Of a stretch of DNA of 64,000 nucleotides, positions 47,977 through 56,778 are shown piece by piece. Source of the DNA: Crocinitomicaceae bacterium (GTDB taxonomy: Bacteria > Bacteroidota > Bacteroidia > Flavobacteriales_D > Crocinitomicaceae). The notes under the pieces are model-generated. The model saw nothing but the letters and a program-made list of their open reading frames with translations. It was not told where the DNA came from and searched no databases. The position numbers were made by a program, and so were the translations under genes. The stretch covers positions 1 through 64,000 of the forward strand of contig JADJEU010000011.1 in NCBI GenBank assembly GCA_016709005.1, read 5' to 3'. Position 1 is the stretch's first letter, and each line of letters begins with the position of its first letter.

Positions 47977-48206
47977 ATATTTTTCAAAAAATAACTTTGT
48001 TTTTCGAGCTTCGATCTTTTGGGGTAAGTACGTGGTTTGCCAGAAAAATGAACATTGATGTGTCCAGAGTCAGACTGTTCTTTATCTATTTTTCATTCAT
48101 AGGGCTTGGTTCACCGGTGATTCTATATCTCATGATGGCCTGGATTCTTGAACACAAGCATATCTTCAAATTCCAGCGCAAGAAAAAAACCATTTGGGAA
48201 CTCTGA
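47973..48206 (+). CDS. PspC-domain small membrane protein
   Basis: A 77-residue protein. The central segment FARKMNIDVSRVRLFFIYFSFIGLG matches the PspC domain, with one clear membrane helix (about 33-55) and a basic tail. The ATG at 47973 overlaps the DUF2851 stop and is preferred to an upstream in-frame start inside that gene. PspC proteins take part in membrane-stress sensing in enterobacteria. No other psp genes are here, so the role is open. Confidence 0.82.
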   Translation: MNIFQKITLFFELRSFGVSTWFARKMNIDVSRVRLFFIYFSFIGLGSPVILYLMMAWILEHKHIFKFQRKKKTIWEL

Positions 48207-48208
48207 GT

Positions 48209-49219
48209 ATGTTCGCCGGCTACAAATATTTCCGCGGAATCTACCATGCTTTTTTTCTGACAATTTTAATCGTTCTTGTTGGTACTACGGGGTTTATAGC
48301 TATTGAAGGTTGGTCGCTTTTGGAGTCATTTTACATGACAATCATCACCATAACAACGGTTGGCTTCATGGAAGTTAGGCCGCTGTCTGATGCAGGCCGC
48401 ATTTTTACGGCGTTTTTGATCCTGACAAGTTTTGGAACCATTGCGTATGCGGTTTCAACGATAACTTCGTATCTTGCAAGTGGAGATTTGAAAAAATTCC
48501 GGAAAGAATTGCGGTCAGAAAAATCGGTGCAACGTATGGAAAATCACACAATAGTTTGTGGCTACGGAAGAGTGGGTAAACAAGCAGCGAAAGAATTGCT
48601 CTATTATGGTAAGTCTGTAGTCGTCATTGAGAAAGAAGATCTTTTAGTAAGTGATGTTCCTGACGGGCTCGCAATCATTCATGGTGATTCCACCAGTGAC
48701 GATGTTTTAGTGAAAGCAGGAATTCAAAATGCATCTGCATTGATTACTGCTTTACCAAAAGATACAGATAATCTCTTCGTTGTATTATCTGCACATGCGC
48801 TGAATTCAAAACTCAAAATTATTGCGCGATCTTCTGATGTGTCAACTGTAAAAAAACTGAAAGTTGCAGGTGCTGATAATGTAATTATGCCTGATACAGT
48901 TGGCGGTGCACACATGGCCTCGTTAGTCGTGACACCTGACTTAATGGAGTTCATTGATCTCATTAAAGTATCTGGAAAATCTTCAGTTAATCTGGAAGAA
49001 ATTAGTTTTGATCAGTTGCCGGGTGAATTCAAATCGTGCACCATTCAACAACTTGAAGAAAAAACAAAATCAGGATGTAATGTAATTGGTTATCGCTCGT
49101 CAAATGGTGAGTATAATATCAATCCTAATCTTCAAACAAAAATTGAACCCGGCTCTAAGCTTTTTGTGCTTGGAAATCCTGATCAAATAAAAAAATTAAA
49201 TACAGCTTTTGGTATCTGA
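48209..49219 (+). CDS. Potassium channel with RCK/TrkA-N domain
   Basis: A 336-residue two-helix K+ channel. The outer helix (about 13-31), pore loop and inner helix (about 64-88) precede a Rossmann RCK domain (about 110-230, IVCGYGRVGKQAAKEL) and a TrkA-C domain (about 245-335). The selectivity filter reads TTVGFME (residues 49-55) where TVGYG is canonical, so Tyr is Phe and the last Gly is Met. ATG 48209 is chosen because it lies two bases after the PspC stop. The last 11 bases overlap the next gene's TTG start. Confidence 0.9.
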   Translation: MFAGYKYFRGIYHAFFLTILIVLVGTTGFIAIEGWSLLESFYMTIITITTVGFMEVRPLSDAGRIFTAFLILTSFGTIAYAVSTITSYLASGDLKKFRKELRSEKSVQRMENHTIVCGYGRVGKQAAKELLYYGKSVVVIEKEDLLVSDVPDGLAIIHGDSTSDDVLVKAGIQNASALITALPKDTDNLFVVLSAHALNSKLKIIARSSDVSTVKKLKVAGADNVIMPDTVGGAHMASLVVTPDLMEFIDLIKVSGKSSVNLEEISFDQLPGEFKSCTIQQLEEKTKSGCNVIGYRSSNGEYNINPNLQTKIEPGSKLFVLGNPDQIKKLNTAFGI

Positions 49220-50104
49220 TACACGCATATTAATTACTGGATCAAACGGTTTGTTGGGTCAGAAAATTGTGATGCAATTGCTTCGCAAACGCCTTGACTT
49301 CTTAGCAACCTCTCTTGGTTCAAACCGAAATCCGGATTGTCCGTCGGATCGCTATGTTTCTATGGACATCACAAACAAAGAAGACATTGAAAAATGCGTT
49401 GATGTTTTTCAACCAACTTGTATCATCAACACGGCAGCAATGACTAATGTGGATGAGTGTGAAGACAAGGTTGAATTGTGCCATCAAATCAATGTTGAGG
49501 CCGTTCATAATTTGCTTGAGATTTCAGCTGAAAATAATATTCAACTCATTCATCTTTCGACAGATTTTGTTTTTGACGGACTCAATGGCCCGTATAAGGA
49601 AACCGATGAAAAAAATCCGTTAAGCGTTTACGCAAAATCAAAAGTTGATTCAGAGGAACTGCTGGAAAAATCTGATTATAAAAACTGGGCTATTCTAAGA
49701 ACCATAATTGTTTTTGGGCAGGGAAATAATTTGAGTCGTTCGAACATTGTTCTATGGGCGCGTGAAGCCTTAAAAAAGGAGACGAATTAAAAATTGTCAA
49801 TGATCAGTTTCGTGCACCAACCTGGGCTGATGATCTGGCTTGGGCATGCATCCAAACAGCACAGTTAAAGGCAACTGGTACGTACCACATTTCTGGTCCT
49901 GAAACATTTTCAATTTTTGAAATGGTTTTACGAATCGCAGATTTTTATGATCTCGATAAAACAAAATTGATTGCAGTTTCTTCTTCAACATTAAATCAAA
50001 AGGCTAAGCGACCTTTAAGAACAGGATTTGTATTAGACAAAGCTTTGCGTGATCTGAAATATGATCCGCTCACTTTTGAAGAGTCTTTGACCCGTTTGCG
50101 CTGA
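49209..50104 (+). CDS. RmlD-like NAD(P)-dependent sugar-nucleotide reductase, broken by one frameshift
   Basis: A short-chain dehydrogenase of the dTDP-4-dehydrorhamnose-reductase type, about 298 residues when mended. It opens at TTG 49209 with the Rossmann motif ILITGSNGLLGQK and has INTAAMTNVDECE and the active-site YAKSK. At the A6 run 49772-49777 the frame falls on TAA 49788-49790. Reading seven A continues as GDELKIVNDQFRAPTWADDL and TYHISGPETFSIFEM to TGA 50102-50104. The second half has no start of its own. A sequence error is likely. The substrate is unknown. Confidence 0.87.
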
Positions 50105-50128
50105 TTTTCCACTAGTCCATTTTTTTTC

Positions 50129-50157
50129 TTGGTTTTTCAGGATAATGGTTAAATTTA
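50129..50157 (+). promoter_or_regulatory. Likely promoter of the NSS transporter operon
   Basis: TTG at 50129-50131 and TAAATTTA at 50150-50157 are separated by 18 bases. The -7 box differs from TAnnTTTG only in its last base. The transporter ATG follows 23 bases later. Confidence 0.5.
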
Positions 50158-50180
50158 CCCTTCAACCAAAAAAATAATTC

Positions 50181-51851
50181 ATGGCAAATACCGAAGCATG
50201 GGGCTCACGAGTAGGTTTAATTTTGGCAATGGCTGGTAATGCTGTTGGTCTTGGTAACTTTCTTCGATTCCCGGTTCAGGCAATTCAAAATGGTGGTGGT
50301 GCTTTCATCATTCCTTACATCGTTTGTTTTCTTTTGATGGGATTACCGCTCCTCTTTGTAGAGTGGTCAAGTGGGCGCTTTGGCGGATCAAAAGGACATC
50401 ACAGTACGCCTTTCATTTTTGATTCCATGGATAAAAAGAAATTTTGGAAATACGTAGGTGTTTTTGGAATTTTTACCAACGTTGCAGTAGCCGCTTATTA
50501 TTGCTATTTGGAATCCTGGACTCTTTCATGGATGTGGAATTCGATCAGCGGAACATTTACTGGTCAGACACAAGCAGAAGTTGCTACCTATTTTGGAAAT
50601 TATGTTTCGTTGGAAGATGGTGCAGGTAATTTCTCATGGATGCCAATTTTCTTTTGGTTGTTTTGTCTTTTACTAAACACCTGGATTTTATCTCGTGGAC
50701 TTTCTGGTGGTGTAGAAAAAGTAGCTAAAATCGGAATGCCGTTATTGATCATTTTCGGAGCATTCTTAGCTTATAAAGCAATTACTATTCAGGCTGGTTC
50801 TGAAGGTGCAACTTTTGATGGTGTAGTTGGATTGAATTTTTTATGGTCACCAAATTTTAGTTCGATTTGGGAGCCTAAGGTATGGCTTGCTGCAGCAGGT
50901 CAGGTGTTCTTCACCTTGTCATTAGGGATGGGATCTATTCAGTGTTACGCATCGTATATTAAAAAGAAAGATGACATTGCTCTGAACGCCATGAGTGCAG
51001 GTTGGATGAATGAATTTGTTGAAATAGTTTTAGGTTCTGCGATTTTAATTCCAATAGCGGTTGGATATTTGGGAATTGATCAGGTAGTTGAGATGACAAA
51101 AAGTGGTGGCCTTGGTTTAGGATTTATGACCATGCCTTACCTCTTTGAGCAATGGGGACCAGTCATGGCGGTAGTTGCTGGGCTTTTTTGGTTTGGACTT
51201 TTATTTTTTGCAGGAATCACTTCTTCACTCGCTATGGGAACTCCGGTGATGGGCTTTTTACAAGATGAACATGGGTGGAAACGTCGACCTGCTGCATGGG
51301 CCTTCGGCGGCATTGTATTCCTTTTGGGATTGCCTACGGTTCTGTTTTTTAATCAGGGCGTTTTTGATGAATATGATTATTGGGCGGGTACTGTCTCGCT
51401 GGTAGTTTTTGCATTTCTAGAAATTATTTCTTTTGCTTGGGTTTTTGGAATGGACAAAGGTTGGCGCGAGATTACTGATGGTGCAGATATTAAGGTGCCG
51501 CTGATTTTCAAATTCATTATAAAATGGGTCACGCCAATTATGCTTGGCTTATTATTCATTGCTTCATTAATCATGCCTGAAAGCGGAGACTGGGGCGCTA
51601 GCTTTTCTGCAATTTTCTCGGGTGAAGGTTGGAGTTTTAGTGCTGATTCTATAATTGGCAAAATAATGAATAAAGGGATCAATGCAGATATTGCTAATGC
51701 ACTAACTCCTGAGGATTTAGCCAAGCTAACAGAAAAAAAGTTCTATATAAATATTTCTAGACTCGGACTGCTTTTATTGTGGTCAGGTATAGCTTATTTG
51801 GTTTATCACGCATACAAAAAACGAATTAAAGAAGGGAGATTTACATCATGA
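50181..51851 (+). CDS. Neurotransmitter:sodium symporter (NSS) family transporter
   Basis: A 556-residue inner-membrane Na+-coupled symporter with about 12 helices and the LeuT fold. The family opening WGSRVGLILAMAGNAVGLGNFLRFP, with the unwound helix 1 that binds Na+ and substrate, is intact. Helix 6 to 7 features appear in VFFTLSLGMGSIQCYASY. The next gene, overlapping by four bases, encodes a MetS-type small subunit, so this is a MetP-like large subunit. The likely substrate is an amino acid such as methionine or alanine, from the characterised MetPS pair of Corynebacterium. Confidence 0.93.
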   Translation: MANTEAWGSRVGLILAMAGNAVGLGNFLRFPVQAIQNGGGAFIIPYIVCFLLMGLPLLFVEWSSGRFGGSKGHHSTPFIFDSMDKKKFWKYVGVFGIFTNVAVAAYYCYLESWTLSWMWNSISGTFTGQTQAEVATYFGNYVSLEDGAGNFSWMPIFFWLFCLLLNTWILSRGLSGGVEKVAKIGMPLLIIFGAFLAYKAITIQAGSEGATFDGVVGLNFLWSPNFSSIWEPKVWLAAAGQVFFTLSLGMGSIQCYASYIKKKDDIALNAMSAGWMNEFVEIVLGSAILIPIAVGYLGIDQVVEMTKSGGLGLGFMTMPYLFEQWGPVMAVVAGLFWFGLLFFAGITSSLAMGTPVMGFLQDEHGWKRRPAAWAFGGIVFLLGLPTVLFFNQGVFDEYDYWAGTVSLVVFAFLEIISFAWVFGMDKGWREITDGADIKVPLIFKFIIKWVTPIMLGLLFIASLIMPESGDWGASFSAIFSGEGWSFSADSIIGKIMNKGINADIANALTPEDLAKLTEKKFYINISRLGLLLLWSGIAYLVYHAYKKRIKEGRFTS

Positions 51852-51988
51852 GTACAGGGGCATTAACAATGATGCTTGTTACGGAAATTACCATAACAGT
51901 TATCACCGCATTCTTTTTCTATAAGGTTCTTACCACAAAAAAACATGACGAACCAGATTCTTACACTGAAAATGATGACGAGAAATAA
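51848..51988 (+). CDS. MetS-family NSS transporter small subunit
   Basis: A 46-residue protein with one membrane helix (about 8-28, MMLVTEITITVITAFFFYKV) and a charged cytoplasmic tail rich in Asp and Glu. Its ATG overlaps the stop of the NSS transporter (ATGA), so translation is coupled. The size, topology and position match the small subunits that accompany MetP-like NSS transporters. This family assignment rests mainly on context and shape. Confidence 0.82.
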   Translation: MSTGALTMMLVTEITITVITAFFFYKVLTTKKHDEPDSYTENDDEK

Positions 51989-52014
51989 TTTCTGGTAAAA
52001 GCTTAGACGAATTT

Positions 52015-52854
52015 GTGAAAAATTATTTTTCATTTACCCGCAGTCAGCAAATTGGTGTTGCATTTTGGGCATTGCTGATTTTGGGTTTGATTTTTACTTC
52101 GTCTTTTCTACCTGAGAGTCCTGAAGGTAAATTTGAAATCAATCCCGATGATTTGGAGTATGTTCAATTGAACGCAAAATCAGACAAAAATTATTATAAC
52201 AATAATTACAATTCAGCTAACAATAAATCTTCTGTTTCACTCTCAGATTTTGATCCCAACATACTTGATTTGGAAGGTTGGAAAAATTTAGGTTTTTCTG
52301 AAAAACAAGCAAACGCAATTGTAAATTACAGAGATCGATTTGGTCCCTTCAATAGAAAAGAAGATTTGAAAAAGATCTTTGTGATTTCTGAAGAAAAATA
52401 TCTAGAACTGGAGCCTTTTATTAAAATAGAATCGGCTCAAAAAACTGAGACAAAAGTTGACTTGATTTCTCTGAATTCTGCTTCAGTAGCTGAGCTAGAA
52501 TCACTTCCCGGAATAGGTCCAAAATTTGCTGAACGCATTCTGAAATTCAGAAATTCATTAGGTGGTTTTTCAAGCATGACACAACTGCATGAAGTTTATA
52601 ATATGACAGAAGAAATTTATCAGATTCTTGCCGACGAAACGGTCATTAATTCTGAAGAGATTGTGCAGATAAAAATCAATTCTGCCGGCAAAGATGAAAT
52701 AGACAAACACCCATACATTGATTTTGATGCAACAGCTGCAATTTTGAAAGAGCGTGAATCAAAAAAAATAGAAAATCTGGATTTCCTGATTTCAAAAAAT
52801 TTAATGACACAAGAAGAAAAAGAAAGATTAGAACCTTATATCAGTTTTGAATGA
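52015..52854 (+). CDS. ComEA-like helix-hairpin-helix protein
   Basis: A 279-residue protein starting at GTG 52015. One membrane helix (about 13-31) is followed by an Asn-rich linker and two or three helix-hairpin-helix DNA-binding units, LGFSEKQANAIVNYRDRFGPF (about 92-112) and LESLPGIGPKFAERILKFRNS (about 161-181), with a third weaker one later. This resembles ComEA, the DNA receptor of natural transformation, but anchored duplicated-HhH proteins in Bacteroidota have no proven role. The last four bases overlap apt. Confidence 0.87.
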   Translation: MKNYFSFTRSQQIGVAFWALLILGLIFTSSFLPESPEGKFEINPDDLEYVQLNAKSDKNYYNNNYNSANNKSSVSLSDFDPNILDLEGWKNLGFSEKQANAIVNYRDRFGPFNRKEDLKKIFVISEEKYLELEPFIKIESAQKTETKVDLISLNSASVAELESLPGIGPKFAERILKFRNSLGGFSSMTQLHEVYNMTEEIYQILADETVINSEEIVQIKINSAGKDEIDKHPYIDFDATAAILKERESKKIENLDFLISKNLMTQEEKERLEPYISFE

Positions 52855-53381
52855 CAATTGAAGACAAAGTAAAAAGTATTATTCGCGACATTCCTGATTT
52901 TCCAAAACCCGGAATTTTGTTTAAAGATATTACGCCCATCATGCAGGATTTTAAACTCTGCGCTGAAATAATAGAAGATCTTAAAATTAGAATCAAGCCA
53001 CTGAATATCGAAGGGGTCGCAGGAATCGAAAGTCGCGGATTTTTAATTGGCCTTCCTCTGGCTATGGCATTAGAGGTGCCTTTTATTCTCATTCGAAAAA
53101 AGGGAAAGTTACCTTATAAAACAATCTCTCATTCGTATGATCTTGAGTACGGTTCGGCTGTAATTGAAATGCAGATTGACGATATTAAGGCCGGTCAGCG
53201 AATCTTGATTCATGATGATTTATTGGCTACTGGTGGATCAGCATCTGCAGCAGCAGAATTGATTAAAAAGCAAAATGGAATTGTTGCTGGATTTAATTTT
53301 TTGGTTGAATTATCTTTTCTGAACGGCAAATCCATCATTTCAAATTACTCACAAAATATTAGTACTTTAGTGCGCTACTAA
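52851..53381 (+). CDS. apt: Adenine phosphoribosyltransferase
   Basis: A 176-residue purine-salvage enzyme that joins adenine and PRPP into AMP. Family landmarks are [33 protein letters not shown] and the PRPP-binding loop [17 protein letters not shown]. The ATG overlaps the stop of the HhH gene. The length is normal. Confidence 0.95.
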   Translation: MTIEDKVKSIIRDIPDFPKPGILFKDITPIMQDFKLCAEIIEDLKIRIKPLNIEGVAGIESRGFLIGLPLAMALEVPFILIRKKGKLPYKTISHSYDLEYGSAVIEMQIDDIKAGQRILIHDDLLATGGSASAAAELIKKQNGIVAGFNFLVELSFLNGKSIISNYSQNISTLVRY

Positions 53382-53401
53382 TAAAAAAAACTACTACTCG
53401 A

Positions 53402-54541
53402 ATGAAGGTCATAGAGAACGATAATCAGGTTATGATTAAACAAATGGTTCGTGATTTTGCTGAAAAAGAACTCCGTCCAAATGTGATGAAATGGGATGAG
53501 TCTCAGGAATTCCCGGTACCCGTATTTAAAAAATTGGGTGAATTAGGTTTGATGGGAGTGCTTGTTCCGACAGAGTATGGTGGAAGTGGTCTTTCCTATT
53601 TCGAGTACATTACGGTGATTTCTGAAATTTCACAAGTGTGCGGGTCAATCGGACTTTCAGTAGCAGCACATAATTCACTTTGTACAGGTCATATTTTATA
53701 TCATGCAAGTGAAGAACAAAAAAGAAAATATCTTCCAAAATTAGCTTCAGGTGAATGGATTGGTGCCTGGGGTTTAACTGAAACAGGAACAGGATCTGAT
53801 GCTGGTGGAATGAATACAGTGGCTGTGAAAGATGGCGATCATTATGTAATCAATGGTTCAAAAAATTTCATCACACATGCAATCTCAGGCGATGTTGCTG
53901 TAGTCATCGTCAGAACCGGTGAAAAGGGCGATTCGCATGGAATGTCTGCCTTTATCATTGAAAAAGGAACTCCAGGTTTTAGTTCTGGAAAAAAAGAAAA
54001 TAAATTAGGCATGCGTGCCTCAGAAACTGCTGAATTAATCTTTAATAACTGCCGCGTTCATAAAGATCAATTGATTGGTAAAGAAGGTGACGGATTTATT
54101 CAAGCAATGAAAATTTTGGATGGTGGTCGTATTTCTATAGGCTCTTTAGCATTAGGAATCGCGCAAGGCGCATATAAAGCTGCACTTAAATATTCAAAAG
54201 AAAGACAGCAATTCGGTAAACCAATCTCACAATTTCAAGGCATTGCTTTTAAATTGGCGGATATGGCAACAAAAATTAAGGCTTCTGAGTTATTGCTTCT
54301 AAATGCAGCCGATTTGAAAGAGCGTGGTTTGAAAATGTCTAAAGAATCCGCAATGGCTAAATATTATGCCTCTGAAGTTTCGGTTGCAGTTTCGAATGAA
54401 GCTGTTCAAATCTTCGGTGGATACGGTTATACAAAAGATTTCCCGGTTGAAAAATTCTACCGTGATTCTAAGCTGTGTACCATTGGTGAAGGAACCTCTG
54501 AAATCCAAAAATTGGTTATTTCCAGAGAAATTTTAAAATAA
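53402..54541 (+). CDS. Acyl-CoA dehydrogenase (short-chain type)
   Basis: A 379-residue flavoenzyme that oxidises acyl-CoA to enoyl-CoA. FAD-binding landmarks are [17 protein letters not shown] and [10 protein letters not shown]. The catalytic Glu lies in the C-terminal [39 protein letters not shown] is also typical. Similarity is greatest to the butyryl-CoA/short-chain subgroup, but chain length cannot be fixed from sequence. It starts 20 bp after apt. Confidence 0.93.
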   Translation: MKVIENDNQVMIKQMVRDFAEKELRPNVMKWDESQEFPVPVFKKLGELGLMGVLVPTEYGGSGLSYFEYITVISEISQVCGSIGLSVAAHNSLCTGHILYHASEEQKRKYLPKLASGEWIGAWGLTETGTGSDAGGMNTVAVKDGDHYVINGSKNFITHAISGDVAVVIVRTGEKGDSHGMSAFIIEKGTPGFSSGKKENKLGMRASETAELIFNNCRVHKDQLIGKEGDGFIQAMKILDGGRISIGSLALGIAQGAYKAALKYSKERQQFGKPISQFQGIAFKLADMATKIKASELLLLNAADLKERGLKMSKESAMAKYYASEVSVAVSNEAVQIFGGYGYTKDFPVEKFYRDSKLCTIGEGTSEIQKLVISREILK

Positions 54542-54573
54542 TTGTATCAGAAATAGGATTTGTATTATCTTTG
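54542..54573 (+). promoter_or_regulatory. Likely promoter of rpsU
   Basis: TATCTTTG at 54566-54573 is an exact -7 box, with TTG at 54542-54544 at a slightly long spacing of 21. The rpsU ATG is 33 bases downstream. Confidence 0.6.
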
Positions 54574-54606
54574 CCATCCAATTTTGAATGAAATAAAAAG
54601 AAAATT

Positions 54607-54797
54607 ATGTTGATTATTCCAATTAAAGAAGGCGAAAACATTGAGAGAGCGCTTAAAAAGTATAAGAAAAAATACGAAAAACAGGCGTTTTGCGTCAGTT
54701 GAGAGAGCGTCAGGCGTTCACTAAGCCATCTGTAGTTAACCGTCAAGGAAGATTGAAAGCTGTTTACAAGCAGAAATTGAATATTGCTGAGGCGTAA
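54607..54797 (+). CDS. rpsU: Ribosomal protein bS21, broken by one frameshift
   Basis: A small-subunit protein of 63 residues when mended. It reads MLIIPIKEGENIERALKKYK, then at the A5 run 54677-54681 falls into a frame that stops at a TGA beginning at 54700. Adding one A gives EKTGVLRQLRERQAFTKPSV and then a normal ending (KLNIAEA) at TAA 54795-54797. In Bacteroidota bS21 helps hide the anti-Shine-Dalgarno end of 16S rRNA, so loss is unlikely to be tolerated and a sequence error is favoured. The context rpsU-xer-hpf is the usual one in this phylum. Confidence 0.92.
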
Positions 54798-54857
54798 GCA
54801 CAACATTTTCTATTAAAATACGTAGAAGAGGTATAACATTGTTGTACCTCTTTTTTT

Positions 54858-55736
54858 ATGCAGTTACCTGAAGATTTTATGGATTACCTGGTGCATGAGA
54901 AACGATTCTCAGAGCACACGGTTATTGCCTATAGAAAAGATCTTACTGATTTTCTGGAAATAGCAGCGGTGACGTCTGATCAGGAAATTCGTGAACTCAC
55001 ACATCGGGATTTAAGAGCTTATCTTGTTGCATTAGTTGAATCAGGTCTGGAAAATACAAGTGTCAATCGTAAACTTTCGTGCATCAAAACTTTTTTCAGA
55101 TTCTTAAGGCAAAAAGGACACTGTGAAATCAATCCTGCAACCAAGGTAAAAAGTCTAAAGCAAAAAAAAGTACTTCCTCAATTTGTTCCTGAAACGCAGT
55201 TGTGGAACAGTTCAGTATTTGATGAAGTGGAAGATCCATATGCTCGCAGCATGGACGAACTCATGCTTGAGTTATTCTATCAAACTGGAATTCGTCAGTC
55301 AGAATTGATTAATCTCAAAGAAAAGGATGTTTCTAACACGCAAATTAAAGTACTTGGAAAAAGAAATAAAGAGCGTATAATTCCAATTTCTGGAAAACTC
55401 AGTTCAGCAATTTCGAAGTTCATAAATCTAAAGGAAGTTGAAGCCGTAAAAAGTGAGTTCTTATTTATTCTGAAAACAGGAAAAAAACTTACTCCAGGAT
55501 TTGTTTATAGAAAAGTAAATTACTACCTTGGTAAGGCAACGAATTTGAGTAAGAAAAGTCCGCATGTACTAAGACACACTTTTGCAACACACATGCTGAA
55601 CAATGGCGCTTCGCTTGAATCGATAAAGAGTTTATTGGGGCATGTAGATCTTTCAGCGACTCAAATCTATACTCACAATTCGTTTGCACAGATAAAATCA
55701 ATTTATAACCAATCACATCCTCGAGGTGTGAGCTAA
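54858..55736 (+). CDS. XerC/XerD-type tyrosine recombinase
   Basis: A 292-residue site-specific recombinase. The N-terminal SAM-like core-binding domain (about 3-85) precedes the catalytic domain, with Arg146 (TGIRQSEL), Lys168 (LGKRNKE), His236-x-x-Arg239 (HVLRHTF), His262 (LLGHVDLS) and nucleophile Tyr271 (QIYTH). All are intact. Its place between rpsU and hpf in a conserved housekeeping block argues for a chromosome-dimer resolvase rather than a mobile-element integrase. Confidence 0.93.
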   Translation: MQLPEDFMDYLVHEKRFSEHTVIAYRKDLTDFLEIAAVTSDQEIRELTHRDLRAYLVALVESGLENTSVNRKLSCIKTFFRFLRQKGHCEINPATKVKSLKQKKVLPQFVPETQLWNSSVFDEVEDPYARSMDELMLELFYQTGIRQSELINLKEKDVSNTQIKVLGKRNKERIIPISGKLSSAISKFINLKEVEAVKSEFLFILKTGKKLTPGFVYRKVNYYLGKATNLSKKSPHVLRHTFATHMLNNGASLESIKSLLGHVDLSATQIYTHNSFAQIKSIYNQSHPRGVS

Positions 55737-55748
55737 AAATTTACAACT

Positions 55749-56042
55749 ATGGACTTGCAAGTACACTCCCTACACTTTGATGCAGACAAAAAATTGCTTG
55801 AATTCGTAAATCTGAAGGTTGCCAAACTGGAAACCTTTTTCGATCATATTATTTCCGGAGAAGTTATTTTGAAACTTGATAACGCCGCAGATGCGGAGAA
55901 TAAAGTAGCGGAGATTAAAATCATGATTCCGGGTAAAGAACTATTTGCAAAAAAACAATGCAAAAGTTTTGAAGAAGCTACTGATTTGGCTTGTGAAGCA
56001 CTAAGACGTCAAGTAGATAAACACAAAGGTAAAGGCCAGTAA
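55749..56042 (+). CDS. hpf: Ribosome hibernation-promoting factor (HPF/RaiA, short form)
   Basis: A 97-residue protein of the sigma-54-modulation/HPF family, with DLQVHSLHFDADKKLLEFV, KLETFFDHIISGEV and the helix CKSFEEATDLACEALRRQV. It lacks the C-terminal dimerisation domain of long HPF. It binds the decoding region of idle ribosomes (family knowledge). It lies 12 bp after the xer gene and ends before a terminator. Confidence 0.93.
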   Translation: MDLQVHSLHFDADKKLLEFVNLKVAKLETFFDHIISGEVILKLDNAADAENKVAEIKIMIPGKELFAKKQCKSFEEATDLACEALRRQVDKHKGKGQ

Positions 56043-56060
56043 AATAAATTTTGTATATTT

Positions 56061-56093
56061 AAACCCGTTGCACCAATGTGTAACGGGTTTTTT
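56061..56093 (+). terminator. Rho-independent terminator after hpf
   Basis: AAACCCGTTGCAC (56061-56073) pairs with GTGTAACGGGTTT (56078-56090) with one G-U pair, then T residues. It overlaps the upstream in-frame extension of the next ORF, which supports its start at 56106. Confidence 0.9.
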
Positions 56094-56105
56094 ATTTCTA
56101 GAGCT

Positions 56106-56666
56106 ATGAAGATATTAATGATTGTTGGATTACTTTTTATTGGTTTGTCAACTCAGGCACAAACAAAAATTGGCGGTGTCATTATGCCAAATGCGGTAAA
56201 GGCTGGAGATGAATATTTAAAAATCAATGGAGGCGGTATACGTGAAAAACTTTATATGGATCTATACATTGGTGTTCTTTACTTACGTGAAAAAACTTCC
56301 GATGCGTCAAAAATTATGAGCGCGGATGAACCAATGGCGATTAAACTCAGAATCGTGTCCAGCATGGTTAGTAAAGACAATATGGAAGAAGCAATCCGAA
56401 CTGGATTTGATAAATCAACTAAGAATAACATCACCTCAATCAGCTCAAAAATTGATCAGTTGATTTCGGCAGGTTTTAAAGATGAAATTGCAATTGGGGA
56501 TATCTTTGATCTGATTTATCTTCCTGGAACAGGTACGACACTCTATAAAAACAATGCTTCAGTAGTAAATATTACTGGACTCGACTTCAAAAAGGCGCTT
56601 TTTGGCATCTGGCTGTGCGATCAACCAGCAGATGAAAATCTCAAAACCAAAATGTTAGGCTTGTAG
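56106..56666 (+). CDS. Exported chalcone-isomerase-fold protein
   Basis: A 186-residue protein. I start it at ATG 56106, which gives a clean signal peptide (MKILMIVGLLFIGLSTQAQ). An upstream in-frame ATG at 56076 lies within a terminator. The body matches the bacterial chalcone-isomerase-like family: GGGIREKLYMDLYIGVLYL, LRIVSSMVSKDNMEEAIRTG and FKKALFGIWLCDQPADENLK. These bacterial members probably bind lipid or fatty acid in the periplasm rather than isomerise chalcone (inference). Confidence 0.88.
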   Translation: MKILMIVGLLFIGLSTQAQTKIGGVIMPNAVKAGDEYLKINGGGIREKLYMDLYIGVLYLREKTSDASKIMSADEPMAIKLRIVSSMVSKDNMEEAIRTGFDKSTKNNITSISSKIDQLISAGFKDEIAIGDIFDLIYLPGTGTTLYKNNASVVNITGLDFKKALFGIWLCDQPADENLKTKMLGL

Positions 56667-56698
56667 CCCATTTTTCCTGAAAAAAAATTAGAAACTTG

Positions 56699-56728
56699 TT
56701 TGTACTATAAATAAGTTTCATATATTTG
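56699..56728 (+). promoter_or_regulatory. Promoter of the tRNA-tuf operon
   Basis: TTTG at 56699-56702, an 18-base spacer and TATATTTG at 56721-56728 match the Bacteroidota consensus very well. It precedes the tRNA-Thr gene by about 50 bases and probably drives the tRNA cluster and tuf. Confidence 0.85.
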
Positions 56729-56729
56729 C

Positions 56730-56759
56730 ACTCCCGTTTTCAGAAATACGGGAGTTTTT
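56730..56759 (+). terminator. Hairpin plus T-run at the start of the tRNA-tuf transcript
   Basis: ACTCCCGT (56730-56737) pairs perfectly with ACGGGAGT (56748-56755) around TTTCAGAAAT, then T residues to 56759. It begins within two bases of the -7 box, so the hairpin would form the very 5' end of the RNA. It may protect the transcript or attenuate it. Confidence 0.7.
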
Positions 56760-56778
56760 CGTTCTTTTAATAGTATTG

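Noticed and set aside
54677..54700. Programmed -1 frameshifting in rpsU
   Set aside because: There is no canonical X XXY YYZ slippery heptamer in frame and no downstream pseudoknot. A missing base in an A-run is simpler, given similar indels nearby in both directions.
54858..55736. Xer-type recombinase as a sign of an integrated element
   Set aside because: It sits in a conserved rpsU-xer-hpf housekeeping context with no attachment-site repeats or cargo genes.
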